Source: Pedobacter caeni (GTDB taxonomy: Bacteria; Bacteroidota; Bacteroidia; Sphingobacteriales; Sphingobacteriaceae). From it: a stretch of DNA of 64,000 nt. Below are positions 33,928-41,954 of this stretch, piece after piece. The position numbers and the translations under genes were made by a program. Under the pieces are notes generated by a model. The model did no database searches. It saw nothing but the letters and a program-made list of their open reading frames with translations, and was not told the origin of the DNA. The stretch covers positions 62,001-126,000 of the forward strand of contig NZ_FQUQ01000008.1 of NCBI RefSeq assembly GCF_900129215.1, read 5' to 3'. Every line of letters begins with the position of its first letter. Position 1 is the first letter of the stretch.

Positions 33928-34434
33928 TCAGGAAAGTGATTCAATCTTTTTACGAATAAAACGCAAAGCTTTGGTCATGTGCTGTTCAACCGTTTTTTCA
34001 GAAATGGAAAGATGAAGTGCAATCTCTTTGTTATTCAGTCCGCGTTCGCGGCTGAGCTGGTAAACTTCGCGACAGCGACAGGGCAGACTGTCTATAGCTT
34101 TGCCCAGGTTTAAATTCAGGTCATTAAAGAAAACTTCATTTTCAGTCAGACAGGTTTCGTCACAAAGACCTAACCTGAGTTCCTGGAGAAGTGCATTTTT
34201 TTTTGCCTGTTCCCGATAAAAGTCAAAAACCTTGTTCTTAATGGCTTTATAAAGATAGGATTTTATAGAACCCTCAGTGTCCAGTTCTAATGGATAATTC
34301 CGTTCCCAAAGTGATAGAAATACATCCTGAACAATCCCCTCAGCGCGATAATTATCTTTACAATGGTGAAGGCAATAGCCATACAATTCCTCCCAATATA
34401 AATTATATGTGCTTTCAAAACTGTAATGATCCAT
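33928..34434 (-). CDS. ECF RNA polymerase sigma factor
   Basis: The 168-residue sigma-70 family protein has region 2 (about residues 10-80, with L-Y-G-Y-C-L-H-H-C and E-G-I-V-Q-D-V-F-L-S-L-W) and region 4 (about 110-165, with N-N-K-E-I-A-L-H-L-S-I-S-E-K-T-V-E-Q-H). It belongs to the Bacteroidota group paired with FecR and TonB receptors. I set the start at ATG 34434: the longer TTG frame at 34479 falls inside the promoter -7 box at 34477-34484. It is the first gene of the iron/heme operon and probably activates it. Confidence 0.93.
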   Translation of the reverse strand: MDHYSFESTYNLYWEELYGYCLHHCKDNYRAEGIVQDVFLSLWERNYPLELDTEGSIKSYLYKAIKNKVFDFYREQAKKNALLQELRLGLCDETCLTENEVFFNDLNLNLGKAIDSLPCRCREVYQLSRERGLNNKEIALHLSISEKTVEQHMTKALRFIRKKIESLS

Positions 34435-34476
34435 TTTCCCTGCTTGAGTGATGCGTCCAACTATGTAGTAAGACAC

Positions 34477-34484
34477 CAAAGATA
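34477..34484 (-). promoter_or_regulatory. Promoter -7 box of the ECF sigma gene
   Basis: On the minus strand TATCTTTG matches TAnnTTTG exactly, 43 bases before the chosen ATG. No TTTG is found at the usual -33 spacing. The box overlaps the alternative TTG start at 34479 and so argues against it. Confidence 0.55.
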
Positions 34485-34557
34485 GGATCTTTATTTATAA
34501 TGATTCTAAACAAAAACAGAAAAAGTAGTTTCTTATTGTAAAAAATTTAATAAGATA

Positions 34558-35067
34558 TTAAAGAATGCTTACAATAACGTGGTGATTTGTGCTTAAGGCC
34601 TTCTTATAGAAGCTCAGGATTTCGTTCAATGCTGTTTTCATTTCCTCTATTAATCCCGCTTTATCGCCTTCCCAAATTCCATTTGGATATACTTTCTTCT
34701 TTTTAAGCAACATGGGATCAAATTCAGCACTTAGCTTTTCGAAATCGATTGCTTCCAAAGCAGCGATGATCTCCGGCAGCTCTTCATTTTCGGTACAAGT
34801 TACGAAATCAGCATTTTCGTCCTCAATATTGAAATTATGAATACCTACAACAGCTTCACTTAGTTTGTCATTTTCGACAGGTGTGGATGCAGAAACCCCA
34901 GTCAGGAAGCAATGTAAGGCATCCCAGAGCTTGTCAATATCCATAAATTCAAACTTTCCGCTTTCTTCAATTTCAAATAGTTTATTCGTTAATGCTTCAT
35001 TATCAAGATCCATGAGAGCGTCTAAAGTTTCTTCATCCACCATCAGGTATTCGGCAATCATTCCCAT
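34558..35067 (-). CDS. DUF1877 (YfbM) family protein
   Basis: The 169-residue cytoplasmic protein opens M-G-M-I-A-E-Y-L-M-V-D and contains I-D-K-L-W-D-A-L-H-C-F-L-T-G, the signature of the DUF1877/YfbM family. The family has no established biochemical role. Members are frequent in accessory and polymorphic-toxin immunity neighbourhoods. Two similarly sized acidic proteins precede it on the same strand, with gaps of 21 and 9 bases, so the three form one operon. Confidence 0.75.
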   Translation of the reverse strand: MGMIAEYLMVDEETLDALMDLDNEALTNKLFEIEESGKFEFMDIDKLWDALHCFLTGVSASTPVENDKLSEAVVGIHNFNIEDENADFVTCTENEELPEIIAALEAIDFEKLSAEFDPMLLKKKKVYPNGIWEGDKAGLIEEMKTALNEILSFYKKALSTNHHVIVSIL

Positions 35068-35088
35068 ATTTTTAATTTCAATTTATTT

Positions 35089-35658
35089 TTACTTCATCAG
35101 TTGAAGGATCTGTTTTGCAACCTCCTCTTCCTCTTTATTATAGTTAACACTCCATACTCCAATAAAGGATTTTGCGATATCAAGGGTGTATTTTATCCAG
35201 GAACAATACTCCTCTGCATAGCTATACTCCTCCCAGTTCAGTTCGTCCTGCTCTTCGCTTTCGAACTCAGGCCAAAGGTATTTTTCGGTGATCAGGTCCT
35301 GAATATTCTTTATTTCGGGGCTTGCATTTTCCGAGCCATAAAAGCCATCCTGAAATTTCGCCGCTTTTACAACCTTTAAAATGGCCTTAAGGATTCCCAG
35401 TTTATTGACACCAGTAAGCGACAAAGATCTGAAAAGGAAGATCAGTGTAAATGGCGTAGCCATGATTATACCGTCCTGGTGTTCAATATTTACCAGAATT
35501 TTATTTATTGCATATTCCTGTTTGGTTAAATCAGCAGCCCTGAGCTCAGCCAATAATTCGGGAAACCCGGTTGCACGCCCATACCAATGAACAATTCTGT
35601 TCCAGGGAATATCGTTTACTCCTACTAAAAAATAATATGCATCATTAGTTCCGCTCAT
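35089..35658 (-). CDS. Hypothetical acidic protein, possible immunity-type protein
   Basis: I do not recognise this 189-residue protein. It is predicted cytoplasmic and mostly helical, with an N-terminal I-P-W-N-R-I-V-H-W-Y-G-R-A segment, a middle that resembles HEAT-like helical pairs, and a strongly acidic C-terminal half (E-S-E-E-Q-D-E-L-N-W-E-E). Its small size, acidity and placement between DUF1877 and DUF695-like genes suggest an immunity or stress-companion gene, but no toxin is visible in the window. Confidence 0.5.
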   Translation of the reverse strand: MSGTNDAYYFLVGVNDIPWNRIVHWYGRATGFPELLAELRAADLTKQEYAINKILVNIEHQDGIIMATPFTLIFLFRSLSLTGVNKLGILKAILKVVKAAKFQDGFYGSENASPEIKNIQDLITEKYLWPEFESEEQDELNWEEYSYAEEYCSWIKYTLDIAKSFIGVWSVNYNKEEEEVAKQILQLMK

Positions 35659-35667
35659 CGGTTATGG

Positions 35668-36117
35668 CTAACGGAGAAGACCTTCAATGTTCTCCCAATC
35701 GTTATCTTCCGTGATTTCACAATTAAAATTCAGCAGGCGGTCAGGGTCATTTTCAAGTGTTCTAAATTTTTTCAATGCCTCTTCTACATCATCCAGATAA
35801 AGCTCGAGATCAAAACCATTATCTGTGGTCACTCTTGCCAGAAGATGACAGACGCATACCTTTCTCAATTCTTCCTTAAAATAGTTTTCGATTTCTACAG
35901 TATCAATATTGGCTTTTGAAACATTAAATCTGTCGCTCAGGTCAATACTCACCAGACAATTAAATGGACAAAATCTTTTATACGAATAATCCTTGTAAGC
36001 TTTATCTACCCAATGCGTAGCAGGTTTACCTTGCTCAGTATCCATCAAAAAAACAGTAATACTGCTTTTGGGATAAACTTTCTGTGTGTCCATTTTGACT
36101 TCTTCCCAGGTCATCAT
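35668..36117 (-). CDS. DUF695-like hypothetical protein
   Basis: The 149-residue protein shows the pattern I-T-V-F-L-M-D-T-E-Q-G-K-P-A-T-H-W-V-D-K-A-Y-K-D-Y and F-C-P-F-N-C-L-V-S-I-D-L, which I associate with the DUF695 family. The family assignment is tentative. The C-terminal part is acidic and helical. It is the first gene of a three-gene minus-strand operon. The exact start is uncertain: two consecutive ATGs (36117 and 36114) and a later ATG before D-T-Q-K are all possible. Confidence 0.5.
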   Translation of the reverse strand: MMTWEEVKMDTQKVYPKSSITVFLMDTEQGKPATHWVDKAYKDYSYKRFCPFNCLVSIDLSDRFNVSKANIDTVEIENYFKEELRKVCVCHLLARVTTDNGFDLELYLDDVEEALKKFRTLENDPDRLLNFNCEITEDNDWENIEGLLR

Positions 36118-36436
36118 GTTTATAATAATTAGTTCATTTAATTCTACTCAGCTTTGCCTATCCCTATGATATTGACCAATGCCTTTCCGGAAATACGAAC
36201 AGCCCACTCAGTAGCCAACCGCTCATTATTATTTTTTAAGTTTAATCAATTATATTGAATTAACAAACTACTAACATAAAACTATATTCCATATGATCAT
36301 ATTTGTAAGTCCCCGGTTGTCACCATCCAGGAACAGTAAGGAATACATTGCTATTTTAGACATACATTTACCGTAGAAAAAAATCGCCAGCTGATTTTAA
36401 ACTCAGCTATTTTCAACTCAGATATTTAAGATTAAG
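36118..36436. other. Divergent intergenic region, no gene seen
   Basis: These 319 bases separate the minus-strand three-gene operon from the amidohydrolase gene. The only structure I see is a 12-bp perfect palindrome ATATGATCATAT at 36291-36302, running into ATATTTG, which is one base short of a -7 box. Otherwise the stretch is AT-rich without clear signals. Confidence 0.4.
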
Positions 36437-37819
36437 ATGCTAAAAACAACATTAACAACAATTCTGTTCCTGTCTTTGACTTCAATTTTCGCACAACATC
36501 AAGCCTACGACTTAATCATCACTAATGCGAGATTATTAGACGTCAAAACAGGAAATATAGCTGAAGATCAGACGATCGTTATACATCATGGCAGAATTGA
36601 ATCCTTAACTACAGGGCCAGGTAAATTTTCTGCAAAAAAGACCATTAACGCCAGAGGAAAATTAGTTACACCAGCTTTTATTGACACACACATTCATCCA
36701 ACTGATGTCTTTGGCGACTACAAAAAAGCACCAAAATTTCTGGCAAAGGATGCTTTAAAGACTTTACGCAAAAAGCTATCCGATGAATATCTGCCTTTTG
36801 GGACCAGTACCGTATTGACGATGGGGCAACCGGAAAATTGGCTCGGGCCATTGCTCAGCTGGCAAAAAGATCAAAAAGCCAGTTATGTTGACCTATACCT
36901 TTCCGGAGGAGCATTGATCTCAAAGGAAAAAAGGGTACCCTATATTGCCCATACCACAGTAGAAACACCATCAGCAGCAAAGCAGAAAATACTGGAATAC
37001 CATAAAAAAGGAATCGATCGCGTTAAACTATACTATCGTTTACAAAAACCGGAATTTATTGCAGCATTCCAGACAGCAGACAGTCTTGGGATGGGCATTT
37101 ATGGTCATATTGGTGATTTTAGCTCGGATTACCTGACCATCAATGAAACCCTGGACATTGGTCTGATCAATTACGAACATCTTGCAACCATTCCAAATGC
37201 AGTAATTATATCCGAAAAAGACAAAACTCAGATGGAGCAACAGTTCAAGGAAAATTTCGGCGAAATAAATACCGAAGCAAGGTACTTAGCATATTATCTG
37301 GAACAGTTTCGCTTTATTGAGCAAAATAAATCCGTCGAAATGAATGAATTACTGGATAAGCTTGCAAAAAGTAAAGCAACTTTCTCCACAACCATTCATC
37401 GGTTATATGAGCAGTTTCAACCTACTTATTATACACAACCCGCAGATCTTCTGCTTACAGCAGCACAAACTCAGAGAAGTTTACAAAACTTCGCCTTTAT
37501 GATGAAATGGATAAAAAAGATGAGTGGTAAAGGAATAGAAATCCGCTTAGGATCGGATGGGCCTAATGGAGGAAAGGTAAATCTCTCAGAATTAATCCTT
37601 TTCTGTAAATATGGATTCTCTGTGGCTGATGCCTTTAAAATAGCTACAATAAATGGCGCAAAGGCAATTAAAATTGACCACGAAACGGGGGCTATAGAAA
37701 AAGGGAAAGTAGCCAATCTGCTCATCTGGGATCAAAATCCTTTTGAAGATCATCAACACTTCATCTCTACAAAAATGATCGTTAAAAATGGAAGAATATT
37801 AGACACCCGCCCTTATTAA
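36437..37819 (+). CDS. Secreted amidohydrolase family protein
   Basis: The 460-residue protein carries a signal peptide (cleavage after S-I-F-A-Q) and an amidohydrolase/imidazolonepropionase-type metal-dependent TIM barrel flanked by the small beta domain (residues 25-75 and the last 50). The metal motif H-I-H-P is near residue 86, a candidate ligand lies in M-G-I-Y-G-H-I-G-D, and the conserved aspartate is in G-S-D-G-P-N-G-G. The C-terminal G-A-I-E-K-G-K-V-A-N-L-L-I-W-D motif is classic for the family. The substrate is unknown; secretion suggests peptide or amide scavenging. Confidence 0.85.
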   Translation: MLKTTLTTILFLSLTSIFAQHQAYDLIITNARLLDVKTGNIAEDQTIVIHHGRIESLTTGPGKFSAKKTINARGKLVTPAFIDTHIHPTDVFGDYKKAPKFLAKDALKTLRKKLSDEYLPFGTSTVLTMGQPENWLGPLLSWQKDQKASYVDLYLSGGALISKEKRVPYIAHTTVETPSAAKQKILEYHKKGIDRVKLYYRLQKPEFIAAFQTADSLGMGIYGHIGDFSSDYLTINETLDIGLINYEHLATIPNAVIISEKDKTQMEQQFKENFGEINTEARYLAYYLEQFRFIEQNKSVEMNELLDKLAKSKATFSTTIHRLYEQFQPTYYTQPADLLLTAAQTQRSLQNFAFMMKWIKKMSGKGIEIRLGSDGPNGGKVNLSELILFCKYGFSVADAFKIATINGAKAIKIDHETGAIEKGKVANLLIWDQNPFEDHQHFISTKMIVKNGRILDTRPY

Positions 37820-37872
37820 GTTTGAAACAATAAAACTATATTTAGCCTTTGATTTATTAAACCGTTATCAAC

Positions 37873-38643
37873 ATGAAGAAATATCTTTTATTATTCATTT
37901 TAGCGCTTCCCTTATGTGGTTTTGCTCAAAATAGCATAAACAATTACAAATATGTACTGGTACCAGAAAAGTTCAGCTTCCTTAAGCAGAATGATCAGTA
38001 CAGGTTAAACACATTGCTTAAATTACTCTTAGAAGAAAAGGGCTTTACCACTTATTTTGATAATTCTGAAGTACCTACTGAAATTGCCAATAATAAGTGT
38101 AATGCACTAAATGCAGATTTACTGGAAAAGAACGGAATGTTCAGTACCAACCTGACGTTTATACTAAAAGATTGTCAGGGAAATATCGTTTTTAAAAGCA
38201 AAGAAGGAAAAAGCAGGGAGAAAGAGTATAAAACATCTTACAACCTTGCATTGAGAGATGCATTCGACTCTTTGAAAGAAACTGAATATGCTTACAATGG
38301 AGCTAAAATTCAGCCTGTAGCACCAGCAGTGGTGCCAACTGTTGCCCCACCAGCTACAGTCCCGGTGGTTACACCGGCAGCAAAACCGATCGCCGAAGCC
38401 GCAGCTGCAACCACAGTTCAGCCTGTCGGAACCCTATATGCTCAGCCAACAGCTACCGGATTTCAACTCATAGATACCACACCAAAAGTAGTTTTAACTT
38501 TGCGTCTAAGCTCAGTAAATGATTACTTCATCGCGGAGAATGGAACGTCCAACGGGATCGTATTAAAAAAGAATGGAGACTGGTTTTTTGACTACTATAA
38601 AAATGGCAATCTTGTTTCTGAAAAACTGCTGATTAAATTTTAA
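37873..38643 (+). CDS. Secreted hypothetical protein with Pro/Ala/Val-rich linker
   Basis: The 256-residue protein has a signal peptide (cleavage near C-G-F-A-Q). An N-terminal domain follows (about residues 22-145) that begins N-Y-K-Y-V-L-V-P-E-K-F and is reminiscent of Bacteroidota proteins with paired alpha/beta halves. Next comes a low-complexity linker rich in Pro, Val, Thr and Ala (about 150-185), and then a short C-terminal domain of about 65 residues ending in K-L-L-I-K-F. I do not recognise the family. The next gene starts 10 bases downstream, so the two are likely co-transcribed. Confidence 0.65.
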   Translation: MKKYLLLFILALPLCGFAQNSINNYKYVLVPEKFSFLKQNDQYRLNTLLKLLLEEKGFTTYFDNSEVPTEIANNKCNALNADLLEKNGMFSTNLTFILKDCQGNIVFKSKEGKSREKEYKTSYNLALRDAFDSLKETEYAYNGAKIQPVAPAVVPTVAPPATVPVVTPAAKPIAEAAAATTVQPVGTLYAQPTATGFQLIDTTPKVVLTLRLSSVNDYFIAENGTSNGIVLKKNGDWFFDYYKNGNLVSEKLLIKF

Positions 38644-38653
38644 TATCAGCCGG

Positions 38654-39178
38654 ATGAAAGTACCTGTTATTATAGTTGCCGCATTTTTCTTTTTATTTAA
38701 ACCCGGGCTAATATTGGCCCAGCAGGGGCCTGCTGCCACAATGAAGAAACTATTCCTCTTACTGGACAAACCCAATGACCTCATCAACAAAGAAAACGAA
38801 TGCTTTGCGAAGATGGATGGACTGGATGTACTTAAATTGAATAAGCCTTTTGTAAAGACCTACTTAACTCATCTAAAAAACACAGGGTTATTTTCCAGGG
38901 CTTATCTGGCAGCACAACATAAAGCCTATCAGGATTTAGAGAAAAGTATTTTAAAAGATGGAAGCGCCATTTTCAGAGACAGCGATATTTATACACTTAG
39001 TCAGGACCCTCCCAGCAGCAAGGAACTGTTGGCTTCATTGCAAAAATCCAGTCCGTTAATATCAGGGACCACAGCATTGATTACCCTGGTCTTTAAAAAT
39101 TATCAGGGATACAAACTGATTTATAAGCTGGTGAAGGAAGGTGGCTATTGGCGGATTGACCAGATTAATGCGACATGA
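38654..39178 (+). CDS. Secreted hypothetical protein (possibly DUF3828-like)
   Basis: The 174-residue protein has a signal peptide (cleavage near L-I-L-A-Q) and a small alpha/beta domain. The C-terminal strands Y-K-L-I-Y-K-L-V-K-E-G-G-Y-W-R-I-D-Q-I resemble DUF3828/NTF2-like periplasmic proteins. The assignment is by appearance only. Its last four bases (ATGA) overlap the start of the acetyltransferase gene, which implies translational coupling. Confidence 0.55.
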   Translation: MKVPVIIVAAFFFLFKPGLILAQQGPAATMKKLFLLLDKPNDLINKENECFAKMDGLDVLKLNKPFVKTYLTHLKNTGLFSRAYLAAQHKAYQDLEKSILKDGSAIFRDSDIYTLSQDPPSSKELLASLQKSSPLISGTTALITLVFKNYQGYKLIYKLVKEGGYWRIDQINAT

Positions 39179-39678
39179 TCACACTCCAGCCATTCGAAGA
39201 AGAAGATTTTCAGCGGTTGATCAGCTGGCTGGATAATGAAGAGCTATTGGTTCAGTTTGGCGGCCCCTTATTTTCTTTTCCATTGACATCTGCACAACTT
39301 CAGAACTATAAGAACGACAAAAGCAGACTTTCCTTTAAAGTGATTAGCCTGCCGGATCAGGAGGTTATTGGACATGCGGAGCTTTTTCCTTCAGATGAAG
39401 AGAAAACCATTAAAATATGCAGGGTTCTTATTGGAGCAGAAACAAAACGCGGACAGGGATCAGGACAACAGGTCATCAATGAACTGCTTAAAATTTCCTT
39501 CCTTCAACTGGGGAAGGAAAAAGTGGAACTCAATGTTTACGACTGGAATACAAATGCGATAAAATGCTATGAAAAAGCTGGCTTCATTTTAAATGCGAAT
39601 AAAACCTCCCAGATGGTCATTAAAGGGAACACATGGACAGCAGTTAATATGAGCATTGATAAACAACATTGGATTTAA
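39175..39678 (+). CDS. GNAT family N-acetyltransferase
   Basis: The 167-residue protein is a single GNAT domain. It opens I-T-L-Q-P-F-E-E-E-D-F as RimJ/RimL-like enzymes do. The acetyl-CoA pyrophosphate loop is represented by K-R-G-Q-G-S-G-Q-Q (about residues 87-95), and the end of the fold by V-Y-D-W-N-T-N-A-I-K-C-Y-E-K-A-G-F. The target may be a protein N-terminus, an antibiotic or a small amine; sequence alone does not tell. It overlaps the preceding secreted-protein gene by four bases and appears to be the last gene of that unit. Confidence 0.85.
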   Translation: MITLQPFEEEDFQRLISWLDNEELLVQFGGPLFSFPLTSAQLQNYKNDKSRLSFKVISLPDQEVIGHAELFPSDEEKTIKICRVLIGAETKRGQGSGQQVINELLKISFLQLGKEKVELNVYDWNTNAIKCYEKAGFILNANKTSQMVIKGNTWTAVNMSIDKQHWI

Positions 39679-39757
39679 AAAAATGAATCCCGTACCTGCA
39701 ATTTGCGTGATTGCCAAACCTCAACACTGAGCATATCTTTTAAAAAAATAAACCTGA

Positions 39758-40873
39758 TTATTCAGGAACCGCATAAAAATCATTTAACGAATGTGTATAT
39801 ACACAGTAATCAACTGCAGTCTTCCAAATTCCTAATTTACTTAGGTTAGGAGCTGTTGCGGGAACCAGCATGACAGACCTTTTACCGTCTATCTTATACA
39901 TCTTGTCTGCCGTTAACTGGCGATTGTCTAAGGCGGTATCGAAGTAGTACAGATATTCATAAACAAAATCCGTGTAGCCTCTTTTATCTACTTTATCTCT
40001 ACTCAATAGCACCACACGGTCGTAGTTTTTACTGAGTGCCTCCTGAAATTCTACGCCGTTTAATGGTTTGCCATTTAAAACAGGCATGACATTGAACTGC
40101 CCGTCTAAAAACACCCATTTTCTGAGATCCTTAACGAAAACCTCCGTTACCACATGGCCAGGCGAGCTTTCCCTGGTCTCTGCATCTTTTGTCTTTATAT
40201 AAAGTACCCTTGCCTTAAAACCATGCGCCATCAGTTGATCACGCAGGACGATCGAATAAGCAAAACAGGGGAAACGGTTTCCCTCCCGGACCTCGTTAAG
40301 AATAGAGATCGCATCATTACGTTTAGGGCTTTTATTACCATCATGTTTCCATTGGTGGTGAGTCCAATTCATCAGGGACAGGATTTTCTCTATATCAGTA
40401 CGGTCATTAACCATCAGCTGACTGACCGGATACATCCTGCGCAAGGAATCAAAGTAAGCATGATTTGGTTTCTCAAAAAAGAACCTCATGTCTTTTCTTT
40501 TTGGCTCCTTACTAAAAGAAATCGGATTCCAGACAAAAGCCTCTGCAGTAATCAGGGTATGAGCCGGATCAGTATCTCCCATCTTTACATAGAAAGATTT
40601 GGTTTCCCCTATCTTAATTTTAAACTTAATACTGTCCTTATCTGTCCTGAAACCGACATTCTCATTTGAAGAATAGAGTTTCAGCTTCAGGGTGTCGTGT
40701 GCAATCTGTGGAGATATTCTCCACCGCTTTTCTTGCCAGTCTTTGCCAACAAGAATGTCGGCCTGATCCTTTTGTGCAAGAATAAGTGGTTCATTTCTAT
40801 ATCGGTTTTGAGCAATAGTTTGTTCCGAAAGAAAAGCAAGAAGGCCAGCAGCAATCAAAAAACGTATTTTCAT
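39758..40873 (-). CDS. Periplasmic transglutaminase-like protein
   Basis: The 371-residue protein has a signal peptide (cleavage after T-I-A-Q) and a C-terminal transglutaminase-like papain-fold region. The catalytic triad appears intact: C203 in F-P-C-F-A-Y-S, H240 in P-G-H-V-V-T-E-V and D257 in F-L-D-G-Q-F. The N-terminal ~110 residues are beta-rich and probably a separate domain. Bacterial members are usually proteases or amidases rather than cross-linkers. It stands alone, convergent with the GNAT gene. Confidence 0.78.
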   Translation of the reverse strand: MKIRFLIAAGLLAFLSEQTIAQNRYRNEPLILAQKDQADILVGKDWQEKRWRISPQIAHDTLKLKLYSSNENVGFRTDKDSIKFKIKIGETKSFYVKMGDTDPAHTLITAEAFVWNPISFSKEPKRKDMRFFFEKPNHAYFDSLRRMYPVSQLMVNDRTDIEKILSLMNWTHHQWKHDGNKSPKRNDAISILNEVREGNRFPCFAYSIVLRDQLMAHGFKARVLYIKTKDAETRESSPGHVVTEVFVKDLRKWVFLDGQFNVMPVLNGKPLNGVEFQEALSKNYDRVVLLSRDKVDKRGYTDFVYEYLYYFDTALDNRQLTADKMYKIDGKRSVMLVPATAPNLSKLGIWKTAVDYCVYTHSLNDFYAVPE

Positions 40874-41023
40874 AGAAAAAAATTATCCGTCAATATAATA
40901 ATTAATCATTCTTCTGATCCAGGTATAGCTCTAATCTTCATTACCCACCATTCACATCTTTTAATTCCCTATGCCTGAATAAAACTTCAACAGAAAAATA
41001 ATTAACTATTCCATTTTGCGTTT

Positions 41024-41031
41024 TACCTTTG
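41024..41031 (+). promoter_or_regulatory. Promoter -7 box of the CatB-type gene
   Basis: TACCTTTG matches TAnnTTTG exactly and lies 22 bases before the ATG at 41054. A short inverted repeat GTGAT/ATCAC spans the expected transcription start. Confidence 0.55.
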
Positions 41032-41053
41032 TGATACAAAAGATCACTAATTT

Positions 41054-41686
41054 ATGGAAAATTATTTTGACAGCCCATTTAAAGGAAAACTACTTTCAGA
41101 ACAGGTTACCAACCCTAATATTATTGTAGGAAAATATAGCTATTATTCAGGATATTATCACGGTCACTCTTTTGATGACTGTGCCCGCTACCTTTCCCCC
41201 GACCACAATGATCGGGATCAATTGATCATTGGAAGCTATTGTTCTATTGGAACAGGTGCTTCCTTTATGATGAGTGGCAACCAGGGACACAGACATGACT
41301 GGATTTCTTCTTTTCCATTTTTTTTCATGGACGAAGAGCCCGCATTTTCGGGAGCCAGGAATGCTTACGAACCCGCAGGAGATACCGTAATTGGAAATGA
41401 TGTCTGGATTGGGGCAGAAGCGATGATTATGGGTGGAATCCATATCGGACATGGTGCGCTCATTGGAAGCCGCGCATTGGTGACTAAAGATGTTGAACCT
41501 TATGCCATTGTTGGCGGAAATCCTGCAAAAGTAATCAGGAAACGTTTCAGCGAAGAGGAAATAACCATGCTCTTAACGATGTGCTGGTGGGACTGGCCAG
41601 TCGAAGAACTGAAGGAAGCGATGCCACTGCTTTGTTCCTCCGATATTTCAGGTTTGTTTGACCATTTTAAGCGCAAAGGCCTTTAG
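41054..41686 (+). CDS. CatB-related O-acetyltransferase (xenobiotic acetyltransferase family)
   Basis: The 210-residue protein is a left-handed beta-helix hexapeptide-repeat acetyltransferase of the XAT (CatB/Vat) family. The N-terminus N-I-I-V-G-K-Y-S-Y-Y-S-G, the central loop G-N-Q-G-H-R-H-D-W-I-S-S-F-P-F with its catalytic histidine, and the repeat run I-G-N-D-V-W-I-G-A-E-A-M-I-M through V-G-G-N-P-A-K-V-I are diagnostic. Members inactivate chloramphenicol or streptogramins, but many chromosomal copies have other or unknown substrates. Resistance therefore cannot be claimed from sequence. Confidence 0.88.
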   Translation: MENYFDSPFKGKLLSEQVTNPNIIVGKYSYYSGYYHGHSFDDCARYLSPDHNDRDQLIIGSYCSIGTGASFMMSGNQGHRHDWISSFPFFFMDEEPAFSGARNAYEPAGDTVIGNDVWIGAEAMIMGGIHIGHGALIGSRALVTKDVEPYAIVGGNPAKVIRKRFSEEEITMLLTMCWWDWPVEELKEAMPLLCSSDISGLFDHFKRKGL

Positions 41687-41834
41687 AGATGACCAAATAA
41701 CCTTTACCTATTAAAAACAACCTCTTCTGCGGTATCCATGTCCGGTTGAATATTTGAGTTTGAGTGAACTTATTTTGAGTAAAATGAGGGAATGAACTAA
41801 AATCAAATATATTAAACCGCATAACACCAGTACT

Positions 41835-41866
41835 TTTGAATTTGGTCAAACTATTGCGTAATTTTG
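41835..41866 (+). promoter_or_regulatory. Consensus promoter of ahcY
   Basis: TTTG (41835-41838), 20 bases, then TAATTTTG (41859-41866) matches the Bacteroidota promoter consensus. It leaves a leader of about 80 bases before the ATG at 41955. Confidence 0.78.
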
Positions 41867-41954
41867 CACAACAAATGAATTGATTCAGGGTATTGGTTAT
41901 TCCTGTATCGATTCCAATAACTAACAAGCATTTAATAACTTAAATAAAATAAAT

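Noticed and set aside
40154..40669. 171-codon plus-strand open frame opposite the transglutaminase-like gene
   Set aside because: The minus-strand gene has a signal peptide and an intact Cys-His-Asp triad; the opposite frame has neither start signals nor family features.
41054..41686. Chloramphenicol resistance gene
   Set aside because: The protein is in the CatB/XAT family, but many chromosomal members do not act on antibiotics, so resistance is not supported by sequence alone.
41867..41954. SAH or SAM riboswitch before ahcY
   Set aside because: The leader lacks the conserved cores I know for SAH and SAM riboswitches and has only short AT-rich pairings. It is kept as a weak finding, not a feature.
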